The notes under the pieces: model-generated
Told to the model about the DNA's origin: nothing
Database searches by the model: none
Seen by the model: the letters and a program-made list of their open reading frames with translations, nothing else
Position numbers and translations under genes: made by a program
Assembly (NCBI RefSeq): GCF_007341385.1
Contig: NZ_VJYD01000008.1
Location: 166,203-230,202, forward strand
Source: Flavobacterium daemonense
GTDB lineage: Bacteria; Bacteroidota; Bacteroidia; Flavobacteriales; Flavobacteriaceae
Length of the DNA stretch: 64,000 bases
Direction: 5' to 3'
Shown: piece after piece, positions 1 through 10,294 of the stretch
Numbering within the stretch: the stretch's first letter is position 1
How the letters are laid out: each line of letters begins with the position of its first letter

Positions 1-1
1 T

Positions 2-1411
2 GATAAAGAAAACTGTACTCCTGAAGAAGTTCACGAAAAAGTTTTTGACTTAATGTTTGAATTAGGTGCTACTGAAGAGCAATTGGATTTCCCAACTGTT
101 TACGGTTCTGCTAAAAACAATTGGATGTCTGATGATTGGAAAAATCAAACACAAAACATTGAGCCATTATTGGACATGGTTATCGCTAATGTTCCAGCTC
201 CTAAAGTTTCTGAAGGAACGCCTCAAATGTTGATTACATCTTTAGATTTCTCTTCATTTACTGGACGTATTGCTATTGGTCGTCTTGAAAGAGGTATCTT
301 GAAAGAAGGATCGCCAATTTCTTTAGTAAAAAGAGATGGTAAAGTAATCAAATCAAGAATTAAAGAATTACATACTTTTGAAGGTTTAGGCCGTAGAAAA
401 GTTGATCAGGTTGTTGCTGGTGATATTTGTGCTGTTGTAGGTATTGAAGGTTTTGAAATTGGTGATACAATCGCTGACTTTGAAAACCCAGAAGCTTTAC
501 AAACTATTGCTATTGATGAGCCAACAATGAGTATGTTGTTTACAATCAACGATTCACCTTTCTTTGGTAAAGAAGGTAAATTTGTTACTTCTCGTCACAT
601 CCGTGAAAGATTGACAAAAGAGCTTGAGAAAAACTTAGCGATGAAAGTTGGTGAAACTGATTCTGCTGATAAATTCATGGTTTTTGGACGTGGTGTACTT
701 CACTTGTCTGTTCTTATTGAAACTATGAGAAGAGAAGGTTACGAGCTTCAAATTGGTCAGCCACAGGTAATTATCAAAGAAATTGATGGTGTTAAATGTG
801 AGCCAATCGAGGAGTTAACTATCGATTTGCCGGAAAATCTTTCAGGTAGAGCAGTTGAATTCGTAACAATCCGTAAAGGTGAAATGCTTTCTATGGAAGG
901 TAAAGGAGAGCGTATGATTATTAAATTCAACATTCCATCTCGTGGAATCATTGGTTTAAGAAATCAATTGCTTACTGCTACTGCTGGTGAGGCTATTATG
1001 GCACACCGTTTCATTGGGTATGAACCATATAAAGGAGAAATTCCTGGACGTAACAACGGTTCATTAATCTCTATGGAAAACGGAAAAGCAATTCCTTACT
1101 CTATCGATAAATTGCAAGATCGTGGTAAATTCTTCGTTGATCCTAACGAGGATATCTACGAAGGACAAGTAATTGGAGAAAATACTCGTAGCGACGATAT
1201 GACTGTTAACGTTACTAAAACGAAAAAACTTTCTAACGTTCGTTCTTCTGGAGCTGATGATAAAGCTAGAATTATTCCAGCTATCAAATTCTCATTAGAA
1301 GAAGCTTTAGAGTACATTCAAAAAGATGAGTATGTTGAAGTTACTCCAAAATCTCTTCGTTTAAGAAAGATTTACTTGAGTGAAACTGATAGAAAAAGAT
1401 ATAAAATCTAA
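2..1411 (+). CDS. typA: Ribosome-associated GTPase TypA/BipA, 5' truncated by window edge
   Basis: The frame is open from the first bases, so the gene starts outside the window; about 469 codons remain of a family usually near 600. The visible part begins near the end of the GTPase domain (the YGSAKNNW stretch carries the SAK-type G5 motif). It continues with the elongation-factor beta-barrel domain, EF-G-like domains III and V and the BipA-specific C-terminal domain (GRNNGSLIS, RIYLSETDRKRYKI-like end). TypA binds 70S ribosomes and is needed for ribosome assembly and growth under stress or cold. A strong hairpin follows 25 bases downstream. Codon use looks like that of a highly expressed gene. 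The identification is firm; the missing N-terminus carries the P-loop. Confidence 0.97.
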   Translation, partial: DKENCTPEEVHEKVFDLMFELGATEEQLDFPTVYGSAKNNWMSDDWKNQTQNIEPLLDMVIANVPAPKVSEGTPQMLITSLDFSSFTGRIAIGRLERGILKEGSPISLVKRDGKVIKSRIKELHTFEGLGRRKVDQVVAGDICAVVGIEGFEIGDTIADFENPEALQTIAIDEPTMSMLFTINDSPFFGKEGKFVTSRHIRERLTKELEKNLAMKVGETDSADKFMVFGRGVLHLSVLIETMRREGYELQIGQPQVIIKEIDGVKCEPIEELTIDLPENLSGRAVEFVTIRKGEMLSMEGKGERMIIKFNIPSRGIIGLRNQLLTATAGEAIMAHRFIGYEPYKGEIPGRNNGSLISMENGKAIPYSIDKLQDRGKFFVDPNEDIYEGQVIGENTRSDDMTVNVTKTKKLSNVRSSGADDKARIIPAIKFSLEEALEYIQKDEYVEVTPKSLRLRKIYLSETDRKRYKI

Positions 1412-1435
1412 TTGATTTTAAGTCTCAATATAGAA

Positions 1436-1470
1436 AATCCCAAATTCCATTATGGAGTTTGGGATTTTTT
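1436..1470 (+). terminator. Rho-independent terminator of typA
   Basis: The 14-base arm AATCCCAAATTCCA pairs with TGGAGTTTGGGATT with one mismatch across a 3-base loop and is followed by a run of T. It starts 25 bases after the typA stop, and the convergent gene ends just beyond it, so it may also serve that gene. Confidence 0.85.
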
Positions 1471-1503
1471 TTATGATCTAAATTTTTGATTTTTTTTTGA
1501 ATT

Positions 1504-4500
1504 TTATCTTTTCAAACTAAAATGACCTTTTGCTTCACGTCCGTCTTCTAGTTTTAAGGTGTACCAATAATCATCTGCTGGCATTGGATTTCCTGTGTAA
1601 GTTCCATCCCAACCATCACCAGAGGTAGAAATTTGCTTGATTAGTTTTCCATAACGATCAAAAATAAGAAGTTTAGCTCCGGAATTAAAAGTGTCACTTG
1701 CTCCCTGAAGATTCCAGTAATCATTATGGCCATCATTATTTGGAGTGAAGAATTTTGGAATTCCTAGAACTGCTACTGTTTTTGAAATTTTCCCGCATCC
1801 ATTTTTATCATTTATATAAAGATCATGAATACCCGGGCGAACATTCTCGAATAAACTAGATTCTTGAAAAGAACCATTTGGATCGTCTAAACTATATTCA
1901 TAATTTCCTGCGCCGGAAACATTCGCTTGAACGGTATTATAATCTGATAAATCTGAAATGTCAACTGAGTCAAGATGTGCAATATCAGAAGCTGTTACCA
2001 TGATAGTTCTTGTTCTGCTGCAGCTTTCCTGATCCTTTGTAAAAACTTCAACAGTATATTTTCCTTCTTCATTCACGTCTAGCGTTTCATTTGTTGCTCC
2101 GGGAATAATACTGCCATCTTTTGACCAAATATAGCTATAAGTGTCCGCGGGAACGTTTCCTATAATTCCTGCATCAATTTTTACAAAAAAAGTAGGCAAA
2201 TTAGAACATACTAATTTATCAGCATTTTGATTGCTATTGACATCAATATCAGGTTTAGGATTTACTTTAAGTGTAATGTAAGCACCTAATCCAAAACACG
2301 CATTGTCAAGGTTACTGTCGACGCGCACCCAGATTTCTTGTTGTTTTGGGGCCGTATTTCTGAAATTTGAAGGATCTGCAATTGCATTTATTTCTGCCAA
2401 AGCATCAGCTTCAGTTGGATAATATTTTATAGCATAATTTGAACTTGCTGAAGGAAGCATGGCTTGAATTTCGTTAGTTACGCTGCTAAAATCAAATGCA
2501 CTGATTCCGTCTTTGTCATCATTTACTGCGTCTACAAAATCATCACAAATAGTAAACGACCTTTTAAAATTAGGATCGATTTGTGTGGTCGAAACCACCA
2601 AATTTAATTGTGCAACAGCAAAACATCCATTTGCATTTTCAACTCTTGCCCATATATTTTTATTACTGCTTGTGTAGTATGCAAGTGGATTTGAAATCAA
2701 GCCAACAGGATCTTTTGTATTTGCGCTGGCCAAAGTGGTATAATAGGTAAATGTTTCATTATTGGAGTTGGCAGAAATAAAACTGTTTTTCTCGGTTAGA
2801 TTAAAATTAGAAATTCCGTCAGTATCATCGTCACATTGTACTAATGTAATTGGAGAATTTAAAACCGGCAAAGCGTTAAGAATTAGCTGTACAGAATTGG
2901 CAGAAGTTAATCCGCAAGCATTATTGTTTCTGTTTAAAAGCACGCGAAATTGATTGCCATTCATTGTTTTGCTTGTTTTTTGAATGGTCAATGAGGTGGT
3001 TTTCGTTCCTGTATATACTGCGTTTTCAGTCAAAGCATTCCAGTTGCTTCCGCCATCTGCAGAAAACTGCCATTGAAAACTATCTGCATTCGATTCTACA
3101 CTAAAAATTGCTTTTTCTAATTCACAGACTGTCTGATTTTCGGGCTGTTTGGTGATTACAATAGGAGTTGCAATAATGTAATTGCCATTTGGAACCGTAT
3201 AACCATCCGTTCTGCTGGTGACAACTCCAGAGGCATTTACTACAACTGGCGTATTTCCTAAATGTCCATCAAAATCAGGATCAGTAAATCCAGCTTCGAT
3301 TACATCATTACAACCGTCGTTGTCACTGTCTATCTCGGTGTAGTTCAGTATTCCGTCAGTATCAGAATCTAGAATAGTATATTTTAAAACACCACTATCA
3401 GGATTTGTCTCTAAAGCATCAGATAATCCATTGATTCCAAAAACGGTTGCGTCAACAATCCCATCTCGATTAGTGTCTGGAGCATTGCTTCCAGATTCTG
3501 CTACATCGTAGATTCCGTCGTTATCACTATCTAAATCAAGGTAATTTGGAACCCCGTCATTGTCCGTATCGATTGGACTAGCTCCAATATTGAAAATTTC
3601 ATCTAATCCATCAGCATTTGTATCTTTTTTTGATAAAGCGATTGGCTTGATTTGTGATTCAATTACGTCAGGAACGCCATCGTTATCCGAATCTAAATCT
3701 ACTTGATCAGGAATTCCATCGCCATCGCTGTCTTTTGGAACGCAAGTTGCTACGACCTTAAAGGTTGCTTTATTTCCTGCTGTATCAAGCAGGTTTTTGT
3801 GTGTAATTTTAAAAGATTGTGTTTGATAAGATTGGAATTTGAATGTACCAGTTCCAGCTGGTAATGGCACATTTCCATTTAATCGAAAGCGAATTTCAAA
3901 AGAAGAAAACTGCGTAACACCGCTTTCATATATTCCATCATAATTGGTGTCAATTAATAATTGATTATCAGGATTTAGAACTGTAACGGTTTTATCAATA
4001 TCTGAATTGATAATATATTCAGAATCAGAATTTAATAAATCAGTCGCATTTGCAGTTGAACTATATTCTAAACGAATATTCATTGGTTTTGCAAAATTCA
4101 GATTATAGCTTGCTGAAAAACCTTTTCCAGCCAATACTTCAGTAACGAAACTTCCATCTGCATTTCCTGTAAAAGGTATTGCAGCGGCAGGTGTACTGCT
4201 TGTAATCGTTCCTGTGAAAGAATTTGAGTAAGTTCCTGCTTTTACCAATCCCGAATTTGGATTTGAAATATTTATAGGCAAATCACCATATGATTCGGTA
4301 CAATTTGTTATTCCATCATTATCATAATCGATGTCGATATTATCGTTGGCTAAGTCATTATCATTATTGATTGGACATTCACTCACCGGAATTTTATCGG
4401 AGAAAACATCACTTACACAACCAGAAATACTTCCTTTTACTTGATAAAAGCCAGGTTGAGTAGGGCTGAAGTTATTTTTGTTTTCGCCCGGAATAAGAAC

Positions 4501-6003
4501 ATCGTCTTTATACCATTGAAAATTATCATAAGACGAAAGCGTATTTATTTTTAAAGAAACGTTTGGAATACAAGCCGAATTGTTCAATGCAATTTTTCCG
4601 CTGACAATTTCAGGTTTTAGGTCAAAACCAGAATAATATCCGCCATAAGTTGCAGCGCCATTGGTTCCAAAATAAGAAACATAAACTTGTTTTGTTGATT
4701 TTACAGCTATGTTTCCTGATAAATTGGAAACGCTATAACGCACAAAATCGGCTGTTCCTTGAATTGGAGTAGGGAGCGCCGAGATTGCGCTATTGTTTAA
4801 TAAAACCGTAGCGCCGGTTTCGGTTACAATATTTAGATATCCGGTAAATGAATTGTTTCCAATTGACTGAATTTCTGGAATGTTGTCAACGGTATTTGGC
4901 GTGGCACAATTTATTGGTGGTACAAAAAATAAATTTTGGTTGGCAGGGTGATTTGTTCCGCCAATGCTCTGATAGGCAAATACATTTGCAGATGTTTTTA
5001 CATATAAAGTTCCGTTATTGAACTGGTTTCCGTCAATTGCTGCATATTCGCCACTATTAAGCGTTTTGTAAGGTACAGTTGAACCATTAAGATATACTTG
5101 TGTACCATTGTAATGCGCTACAAGTAAAACACGTTCTAATTCTTCAGTTCCAAGTCCTTTTATGAAAATATATTCTTTTCCTGTTTTTTCAAGCGAAACA
5201 ATTTGGTCAAAACCCACATCTCTTCCTAACGGTGCCAGACTGCCATTTTGAGTTGTTCCCAATTCGGTGCTGTTGCTTCCGCCAAAGGAACCTGAGTTAA
5301 CAACCACAGGCTTGTCAGATGTGACCAATGCTCCAATTAATTTAGAGCTATTTGAGGGCGATTCGTTTATATTGTTATTAAATAAAGTGAGTATATAGCT
5401 TTCATTTTTATTCAATATAGCAGTTATTGGTCCCGAAACGGTTGTTCCGTCTGAGAGTCTGGTTCCGTTTTGAATATTTGAAATGGTAATTTTTGTGCCA
5501 TTTTCGGTAGCCATTATAGACGTGAAGTTGGCCAAAGTGGGGTCAACTAGTGGATTTAGCATTGCACCTAATCTAAAAGTAGTACCCAATGCACTATTTC
5601 CTTTAGAGACTAGTCCCCCTGCATGATTATAGCCATTTTGAGCAAGTACAGCATTTACCCTTGCGCTCACATAAATTAGGTCTTCAGCTTCTATGACATA
5701 ACCTCGGTTTGATACAACTCCAGTACTTAACAAAGGAACAAATAACTGCGTTCCTGGGCCAGTGCCAATATAATATCGATAAGGATTACTGCTGTTTACA
5801 GTGCCGTTTATTACGCTTCCTCCATTAGCTATGATTTTAAAATTGACATTTGCAGTACTTGGAGTGGAAATATAAAGATATTGATCATTAACTAATAATG
5901 AAGGATTGCAAATTAATGGCGGTATATAATGTGTTTTGCTGAATTGCGAGAAACAATTTAACGTGAAAAGCAAAAATAAAAAGAAGTGTAATGTTTTTTT
6001 CAT
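1504..6003 (-). CDS. Large T9SS type B sorted surface protein with IgGFc-binding-like region
   Basis: A secreted protein of about 1,499 residues. The start chosen is the ATG at 6003, which opens directly on a signal peptide (MKKTLHFFLFLLFTLNCFSQ); a TTG 45 bases upstream is less likely. About residues 50-460 look like the IgGFc-binding domain family of Bacteroidota. Acidic thrombospondin-type-3-like calcium repeats (DxDxDGI) lie near residue 555 and again at roughly 755-960, then Ig/PKD-like modules. The last 85 residues form the gliding-motility/T9SS type B domain (FFTPNNDGHNDYWN ... IFDRYGKLI ... GHFSLKR). It is probably exported by T9SS and anchored at the cell surface as an adhesin. The ligand is unknown. 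Confidence 0.9.
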   Translation of the reverse strand: MKKTLHFFLFLLFTLNCFSQFSKTHYIPPLICNPSLLVNDQYLYISTPSTANVNFKIIANGGSVINGTVNSSNPYRYYIGTGPGTQLFVPLLSTGVVSNRGYVIEAEDLIYVSARVNAVLAQNGYNHAGGLVSKGNSALGTTFRLGAMLNPLVDPTLANFTSIMATENGTKITISNIQNGTRLSDGTTVSGPITAILNKNESYILTLFNNNINESPSNSSKLIGALVTSDKPVVVNSGSFGGSNSTELGTTQNGSLAPLGRDVGFDQIVSLEKTGKEYIFIKGLGTEELERVLLVAHYNGTQVYLNGSTVPYKTLNSGEYAAIDGNQFNNGTLYVKTSANVFAYQSIGGTNHPANQNLFFVPPINCATPNTVDNIPEIQSIGNNSFTGYLNIVTETGATVLLNNSAISALPTPIQGTADFVRYSVSNLSGNIAVKSTKQVYVSYFGTNGAATYGGYYSGFDLKPEIVSGKIALNNSACIPNVSLKINTLSSYDNFQWYKDDVLIPGENKNNFSPTQPGFYQVKGSISGCVSDVFSDKIPVSECPINNDNDLANDNIDIDYDNDGITNCTESYGDLPINISNPNSGLVKAGTYSNSFTGTITSSTPAAAIPFTGNADGSFVTEVLAGKGFSASYNLNFAKPMNIRLEYSSTANATDLLNSDSEYIINSDIDKTVTVLNPDNQLLIDTNYDGIYESGVTQFSSFEIRFRLNGNVPLPAGTGTFKFQSYQTQSFKITHKNLLDTAGNKATFKVVATCVPKDSDGDGIPDQVDLDSDNDGVPDVIESQIKPIALSKKDTNADGLDEIFNIGASPIDTDNDGVPNYLDLDSDNDGIYDVAESGSNAPDTNRDGIVDATVFGINGLSDALETNPDSGVLKYTILDSDTDGILNYTEIDSDNDGCNDVIEAGFTDPDFDGHLGNTPVVVNASGVVTSRTDGYTVPNGNYIIATPIVITKQPENQTVCELEKAIFSVESNADSFQWQFSADGGSNWNALTENAVYTGTKTTSLTIQKTSKTMNGNQFRVLLNRNNNACGLTSANSVQLILNALPVLNSPITLVQCDDDTDGISNFNLTEKNSFISANSNNETFTYYTTLASANTKDPVGLISNPLAYYTSSNKNIWARVENANGCFAVAQLNLVVSTTQIDPNFKRSFTICDDFVDAVNDDKDGISAFDFSSVTNEIQAMLPSASSNYAIKYYPTEADALAEINAIADPSNFRNTAPKQQEIWVRVDSNLDNACFGLGAYITLKVNPKPDIDVNSNQNADKLVCSNLPTFFVKIDAGIIGNVPADTYSYIWSKDGSIIPGATNETLDVNEEGKYTVEVFTKDQESCSRTRTIMVTASDIAHLDSVDISDLSDYNTVQANVSGAGNYEYSLDDPNGSFQESSLFENVRPGIHDLYINDKNGCGKISKTVAVLGIPKFFTPNNDGHNDYWNLQGASDTFNSGAKLLIFDRYGKLIKQISTSGDGWDGTYTGNPMPADDYWYTLKLEDGREAKGHFSLKR

Positions 6004-6192
6004 TGGCTTATTTAATGGCTGCATACAGAATTGAATCGCCCAAACCAAAAATAAGATTTATTTTACTTTCACTGAAAAACCTAGTGTTTTTTATTTATAA
6101 ATATTTAAAATTTAAGAGTTTCGAAATTTCTACGTTCCAAAAACACATTTGTAAAGAAAAAAAACATGAAAAGACGATGATTAAAAAGAAAT

Positions 6193-8529
6193 TTACCTTT
6201 TTAAACTAAAATGCCCTTTTACGCTTTTTCCGTCAATAAAAAGAAGCGTAAACCAATAATCGTCTGATGGCAATTGTTCACCATTAAATATACCGTTCCA
6301 GCCTGTACTGTTTTGGTTCAGTTGTTTCAAGAATTTCCCGTAGCGATCAAAAATACGAATAGTGTAATTTGGCATCAGATTTATATTTTTAATTGCCCAC
6401 AAGTCGTTATACCCATCACCGTTTGGTGTAAAGAATTTAGGATAATCTAAAACATAAACTAAAAAACGATTCGAAAGTCCGCAACCATTTTTATCTCTGG
6501 CAACCGCATAGTAAATTCCTGGTTCGATGCCTGTGAATAATGGATTATCTTGAAAAACATCTCCATCTAGTGAAAATTCATAATTGCCAGTACCTGTATA
6601 TTTTAATAAAATCGAATTATCAGTTCCAGAAAAATCCTTAACATCAGCATCAGTAATGACTGCCGGTTCAGACAAAAGAACCTTGAATTTTTTAGTTTTT
6701 TGGCATCCATTTGCATCAGTCACAGTAACCGAATAATCGCCTGGCACGTTGACTAGCAAGGAATTTGACGTACTATTTCCGGGCGTCCATAAATAACTGC
6801 TGTAACCTGTGGCAACGCTTAAAGTAATATCACCATTGCTGCAAATAGATTTTGATTCATCCTGAAAATTTGGCGGATCAAAAGTGTTGACAGTCAGTGT
6901 AACTGGGGAAATATTATAACAGTCAGCACCATTTACAATTCGGGCATAAATAGTTTGAGAGCCTGCAATTGTGTTTTTAAAAATATTCGGAAGCACATTT
7001 GTCTCAAGCAAAGCATCGTTTGGAGTTAAAAAATAATTTACTTGCAACCCTGCAGGAAGACCAGTTAATAATTGTGGCGTAACTTGAGATTGAAGATCAA
7101 ATTGATAAAACCCATCTTGTTTATCATCGCCATCACAAGTTTTAACTGGATTTTGCGCTGCGATTGTATTGTTTGAAATTTGAAGATTTACTTCAGCCGT
7201 TTTATAACAGCCAAACTTGTTTTCTATTCTTCCAAAAATAATTTGATTGAGGCTTTTATTTGTGTATTTGCTTGGATTTACAATCGGATTTGTTTTAGAT
7301 TGAGCATCGGCCAATGTTTCATAATAACCAGTGTTTGTAATATCTGGCGCGTTATTTTTTATAATATTGTCCGCTTTAGTCAAGTTAAAAATTGTTGTAC
7401 CATCATTATTGTCATCACATTGTACAATTGTTGTGTTGGTTGTTAGAATTTCCGGAGCAAATTCAAGTTTAATTTGCCCTGTTAAAGTACAGGTTGAAGC
7501 TGTGACAGTAGCTTCTACTTTGTAAGTTCCTGATGTTTTTGCATTATAGGAAGGACCGTTTTCTCCCGGAATTTGTACGCCATCTTGAAACCATTTAAAA
7601 CTATATGTAGCAGGTAAATTGGTGTTTAATGGCACAGTTTCTCCAAAACAAACTGGATTATTTCCTGCGACTGTTCGATCTTCTCCAAAATTAATCTGCG
7701 AAGTAAAACTGCCCGCTTGCAAAAATACTGCCGAATCATAATATTCAAATCTGTCATCGCCAATAACAAGTTTGATATGATATTTTTTTCCTGGTGTTAC
7801 ATTGGCTCTTGCATTCATTGTAACCGTTTGAGCGGTAAAATTTATTGGTGCTGTCGGCGGATTGAATGCATTGAAATATTGTGGATTAACAGCCTGACAA
7901 CCTAAATAGGGATCTCCGCTTCTATCTTTTCCGGGTATAATTGTCGGGTGAATATTAAAGGAAGAAACGGGAGTAACGCTATTTGGTATCGTAGCAATAT
8001 TTTTATATGGATCAGTTGTTCCGGTTTCTTTAATTAAAAAGGCAAAACCATCTGAATATTGACATGGATAGCCATATTGGTATTCATTTGAAGCAAAAAT
8101 GTAATTAAAATTTATCAAATCGGTCAAGGGAACAAAATCAAATTCTAATACTGTAGCATTGACAGATTTAATTCCTAACGCCTGATCAAGATCGGCATCT
8201 CCAAGCCAAACATTATTTCCTCCTCCATATGATGCGGTATAAGGTCCAGCTATTTGGTTTCCCATAGAAGTACTTAAAACAACACCTTCGGCAAATGGGA
8301 AATTGCTTGTACCTGCATTAAAATAAGCATAACTCATAGGAACAATAGGAAAAGCACCATCTCCATTGCCACTTGTATTTGTAATTGTAAGACAGGAACT
8401 GTTGACTAAGGTATTTTCGATTAATTGCTGTGGTGTTCGTGCGCCATCTACAATAATATTTTGCGCATTTACAGAGATAAATGCGCAACTTATATAGATA
8501 ATGAAAAGGAAAATTCTAGAATAATTCAT
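6193..8529 (-). CDS. T9SS type B sorted protein with choice-of-anchor L-like domain
   Basis: 778 residues. An N-terminal signal peptide ends near VNAQ (residue 22). Residues ~25-275 resemble the choice-of-anchor L module (VVLSTSMG, FDFVPLTDLINFNYIFASNEYQYG, SDGFAFLI). Two or three Ig/PKD-like modules follow, and the last ~85 residues are a type B sorting domain (FFTPNGDGYNDLWA ... GHFSLKR). Its last seven residues are identical to those of the neighbouring large surface protein downstream, which lies on the same strand after a 189-base gap, so the two may be co-expressed and share the T9SS route. Likely a surface adhesin or matrix protein; the function is not proven. Confidence 0.9.
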   Translation of the reverse strand: MNYSRIFLFIIYISCAFISVNAQNIIVDGARTPQQLIENTLVNSSCLTITNTSGNGDGAFPIVPMSYAYFNAGTSNFPFAEGVVLSTSMGNQIAGPYTASYGGGNNVWLGDADLDQALGIKSVNATVLEFDFVPLTDLINFNYIFASNEYQYGYPCQYSDGFAFLIKETGTTDPYKNIATIPNSVTPVSSFNIHPTIIPGKDRSGDPYLGCQAVNPQYFNAFNPPTAPINFTAQTVTMNARANVTPGKKYHIKLVIGDDRFEYYDSAVFLQAGSFTSQINFGEDRTVAGNNPVCFGETVPLNTNLPATYSFKWFQDGVQIPGENGPSYNAKTSGTYKVEATVTASTCTLTGQIKLEFAPEILTTNTTIVQCDDNNDGTTIFNLTKADNIIKNNAPDITNTGYYETLADAQSKTNPIVNPSKYTNKSLNQIIFGRIENKFGCYKTAEVNLQISNNTIAAQNPVKTCDGDDKQDGFYQFDLQSQVTPQLLTGLPAGLQVNYFLTPNDALLETNVLPNIFKNTIAGSQTIYARIVNGADCYNISPVTLTVNTFDPPNFQDESKSICSNGDITLSVATGYSSYLWTPGNSTSNSLLVNVPGDYSVTVTDANGCQKTKKFKVLLSEPAVITDADVKDFSGTDNSILLKYTGTGNYEFSLDGDVFQDNPLFTGIEPGIYYAVARDKNGCGLSNRFLVYVLDYPKFFTPNGDGYNDLWAIKNINLMPNYTIRIFDRYGKFLKQLNQNSTGWNGIFNGEQLPSDDYWFTLLFIDGKSVKGHFSLKR

Positions 8530-8542
8530 AGTAACAAATATA

Positions 8543-9379
8543 CTATAAATCTCTTTTTTTTAATAGTTTGTAAGAAAAATATATAAATAAAAATGTCCAG
8601 ACTAAAACGATTAAAACTGCCGAATAACTAACGCTATAATCAATATCTGTGTCGATTCCCATTTGTGTGCCAATGCTCTTGACTACAGATAATCGCGGTG
8701 CTGGATTAACAATTAAATTGGACATTGATTCTAAAGGTAAAAACTGCGTAATCTTCTCATCGGTATCGCTGTTCGGGAAGACTCTAAATGCCAAAGTGCC
8801 TCGTATTATGGCTTCAACAATATTCCAAACTAAAAGAAATCCTAAAGCAAAAGCCGAACGTTTTATCAAAATTCCTAAAAACAAACAGAACGAAAAGAAA
8901 CCAACTAGCTTTACAAAAAAGGCTAACAGATAATCTAAATCGCTGAAGATAATTCCAATTTCATTATAAGAAGAAAAGCATAAGCCGAGAATCAAGCTCA
9001 TTACAAAAACAAAAAGTGTTGATACAAAAGCAAAAAGAACAACAGTCAAAAATTTTGATAATATAAATTCTTTTTTACTTAAACCGTCGATCAGGTTTTG
9101 TTTTAGAGTGCCATAACTGTATTCATTTGCCATCATTGAGACGATGACAATGGCTAAGAAAAATTTCAACCAAGCGGCAACATAGGTATTAAAATGCCAG
9201 ATGAATGGAAAATTGAAGATTCCCATTTCGGCTAAATGAAATTTAAACGGACCAATATCGAATTTTATTGAAGCAATTAATGCTATAAATGAAAGCAGAA
9301 TAAAATAAGCAAGTGTTAAGATACGACTGGATTTATTTTTCCAGATTTTTTGAAGTTCTATAGAGATAAGTCGGTTCAT
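8543..9379 (-). CDS. ABC transporter permease (ABC-2 type)
   Basis: 278 residues with about six hydrophobic segments (for example near residues 17-37, 60-83, 107-132, 148-171 and 248-270) and the ABC-2/YxlG-like layout. It starts 3 bases after the stop of the upstream ATP-binding gene, so the two are translated from one mRNA and form one exporter. The loop sequence around YGTLKQNLIDGLSKKEF is typical of permeases in gliding/bacitracin-type exporter families of Bacteroidota, and it probably contacts the ATPase. The substrate cannot be read from the sequence. Confidence 0.88.
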   Translation of the reverse strand: MNRLISIELQKIWKNKSSRILTLAYFILLSFIALIASIKFDIGPFKFHLAEMGIFNFPFIWHFNTYVAAWLKFFLAIVIVSMMANEYSYGTLKQNLIDGLSKKEFILSKFLTVVLFAFVSTLFVFVMSLILGLCFSSYNEIGIIFSDLDYLLAFFVKLVGFFSFCLFLGILIKRSAFALGFLLVWNIVEAIIRGTLAFRVFPNSDTDEKITQFLPLESMSNLIVNPAPRLSVVKSIGTQMGIDTDIDYSVSYSAVLIVLVWTFLFIYFSYKLLKKRDL

Positions 9380-9382
9380 GGT

Positions 9383-10294
9383 TTAGTTTTTTTGAATGGT
9401 AGCGTTTTTGGTTAATTCTAAAAATTGTGCTTCAAGGCTGTTTTTGCGTTTTACCAAATGATTTAAAACAATATTTTTTGAGAATAAAAACTGATTTAAA
9501 TCGGAAGCTGAGAGTTCTGATTTTAAGTAAACTAAAACTTTTTCATCTTCTTCTTTAATTTGGGAAACGGCCGGATGCTCATTCAAAATCAATTTTAAAA
9601 CCTGATTATCATTCGAAGAAATTTCAAAGAAACCTTCATTAGCCGACATTGCATCAACTGAACCCGAATATAAAATTTCGCCTTTTCTTAAAACCACTAC
9701 ATGTGAACAAACTTTTTCGACTTCGTCCAATAAATGCGAAGCCAGTAAAATTGTGGTTCCTTTCGCAGCGATTTCTTTTATAATATCGCGAATTTGGTGG
9801 ATTCCTTGTGGGTCTAAACCATTTGTTGGTTCGTCTAAAATCAAAATTTCGGGATCATTCAAAAGTGCTGATGCGATGGCAAGACGCTGTTTCATACCTA
9901 GTGAAAAGGTACTGAATTTGCTGTCTTTTCTTTCTGTCAAACCAACGAGATTCAGTTTTTCAATAATTTTAGCGTAGCCGATGTTTTTGATTTTGCAGAC
10001 TAACTTCAGGTTTTCTTCCGCTGTCATATAAGGGTAAAAGTTTGGACGCTCGATAATTGCACCTACTTTTTTCAGCGCTTCGTGCGTTTGTATTTTTCCG
10101 TCAAACCATTTATAATTGCCTGAGGTTTCGTTTACAACATTCAATACAATTCCTAAAGTGGTTGATTTTCCGCTTCCGTTAGGACCAAGAATACCATAAA
10201 CATGGCCTTTCTGAATGCTGAATGATACGTTTTTCAACGCTTGCACACGTCCGTATCTTTTACTGAGATTTTCGATGGTAAGAATGGTTTCCAA
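9383..10294 (-). CDS. ABC transporter ATP-binding protein
   Basis: 303 residues. Walker A GPNGSGKST is at 37-45, signature SLGMKQ at 131-136, Walker B LILDEP at 151-156 and the H-loop His at 187. The ~80 residues after the ATPase core (from about 225) are the C-terminal extension seen in CcmA/drug-exporter ATPases. The start appears to be TTG (METILTIENL); no in-frame ATG lies close upstream, and conservation of this N-terminus in the family supports it. It powers the adjacent permease. Either drug/lantibiotic export or membrane-protein remodelling is possible. Confidence 0.9.
   Translation of the reverse strand: METILTIENLSKRYGRVQALKNVSFSIQKGHVYGILGPNGSGKSTTLGIVLNVVNETSGNYKWFDGKIQTHEALKKVGAIIERPNFYPYMTAEENLKLVCKIKNIGYAKIIEKLNLVGLTERKDSKFSTFSLGMKQRLAIASALLNDPEILILDEPTNGLDPQGIHQIRDIIKEIAAKGTTILLASHLLDEVEKVCSHVVVLRKGEILYSGSVDAMSANEGFFEISSNDNQVLKLILNEHPAVSQIKEEDEKVLVYLKSELSASDLNQFLFSKNIVLNHLVKRKNSLEAQFLELTKNATIQKN

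Noticed and set aside
2762..2953. Antisense ORF inside the large surface protein gene
   Set aside because: It mirrors coding sequence in another frame, with no start context; the same holds for the many other short overlapping frames.
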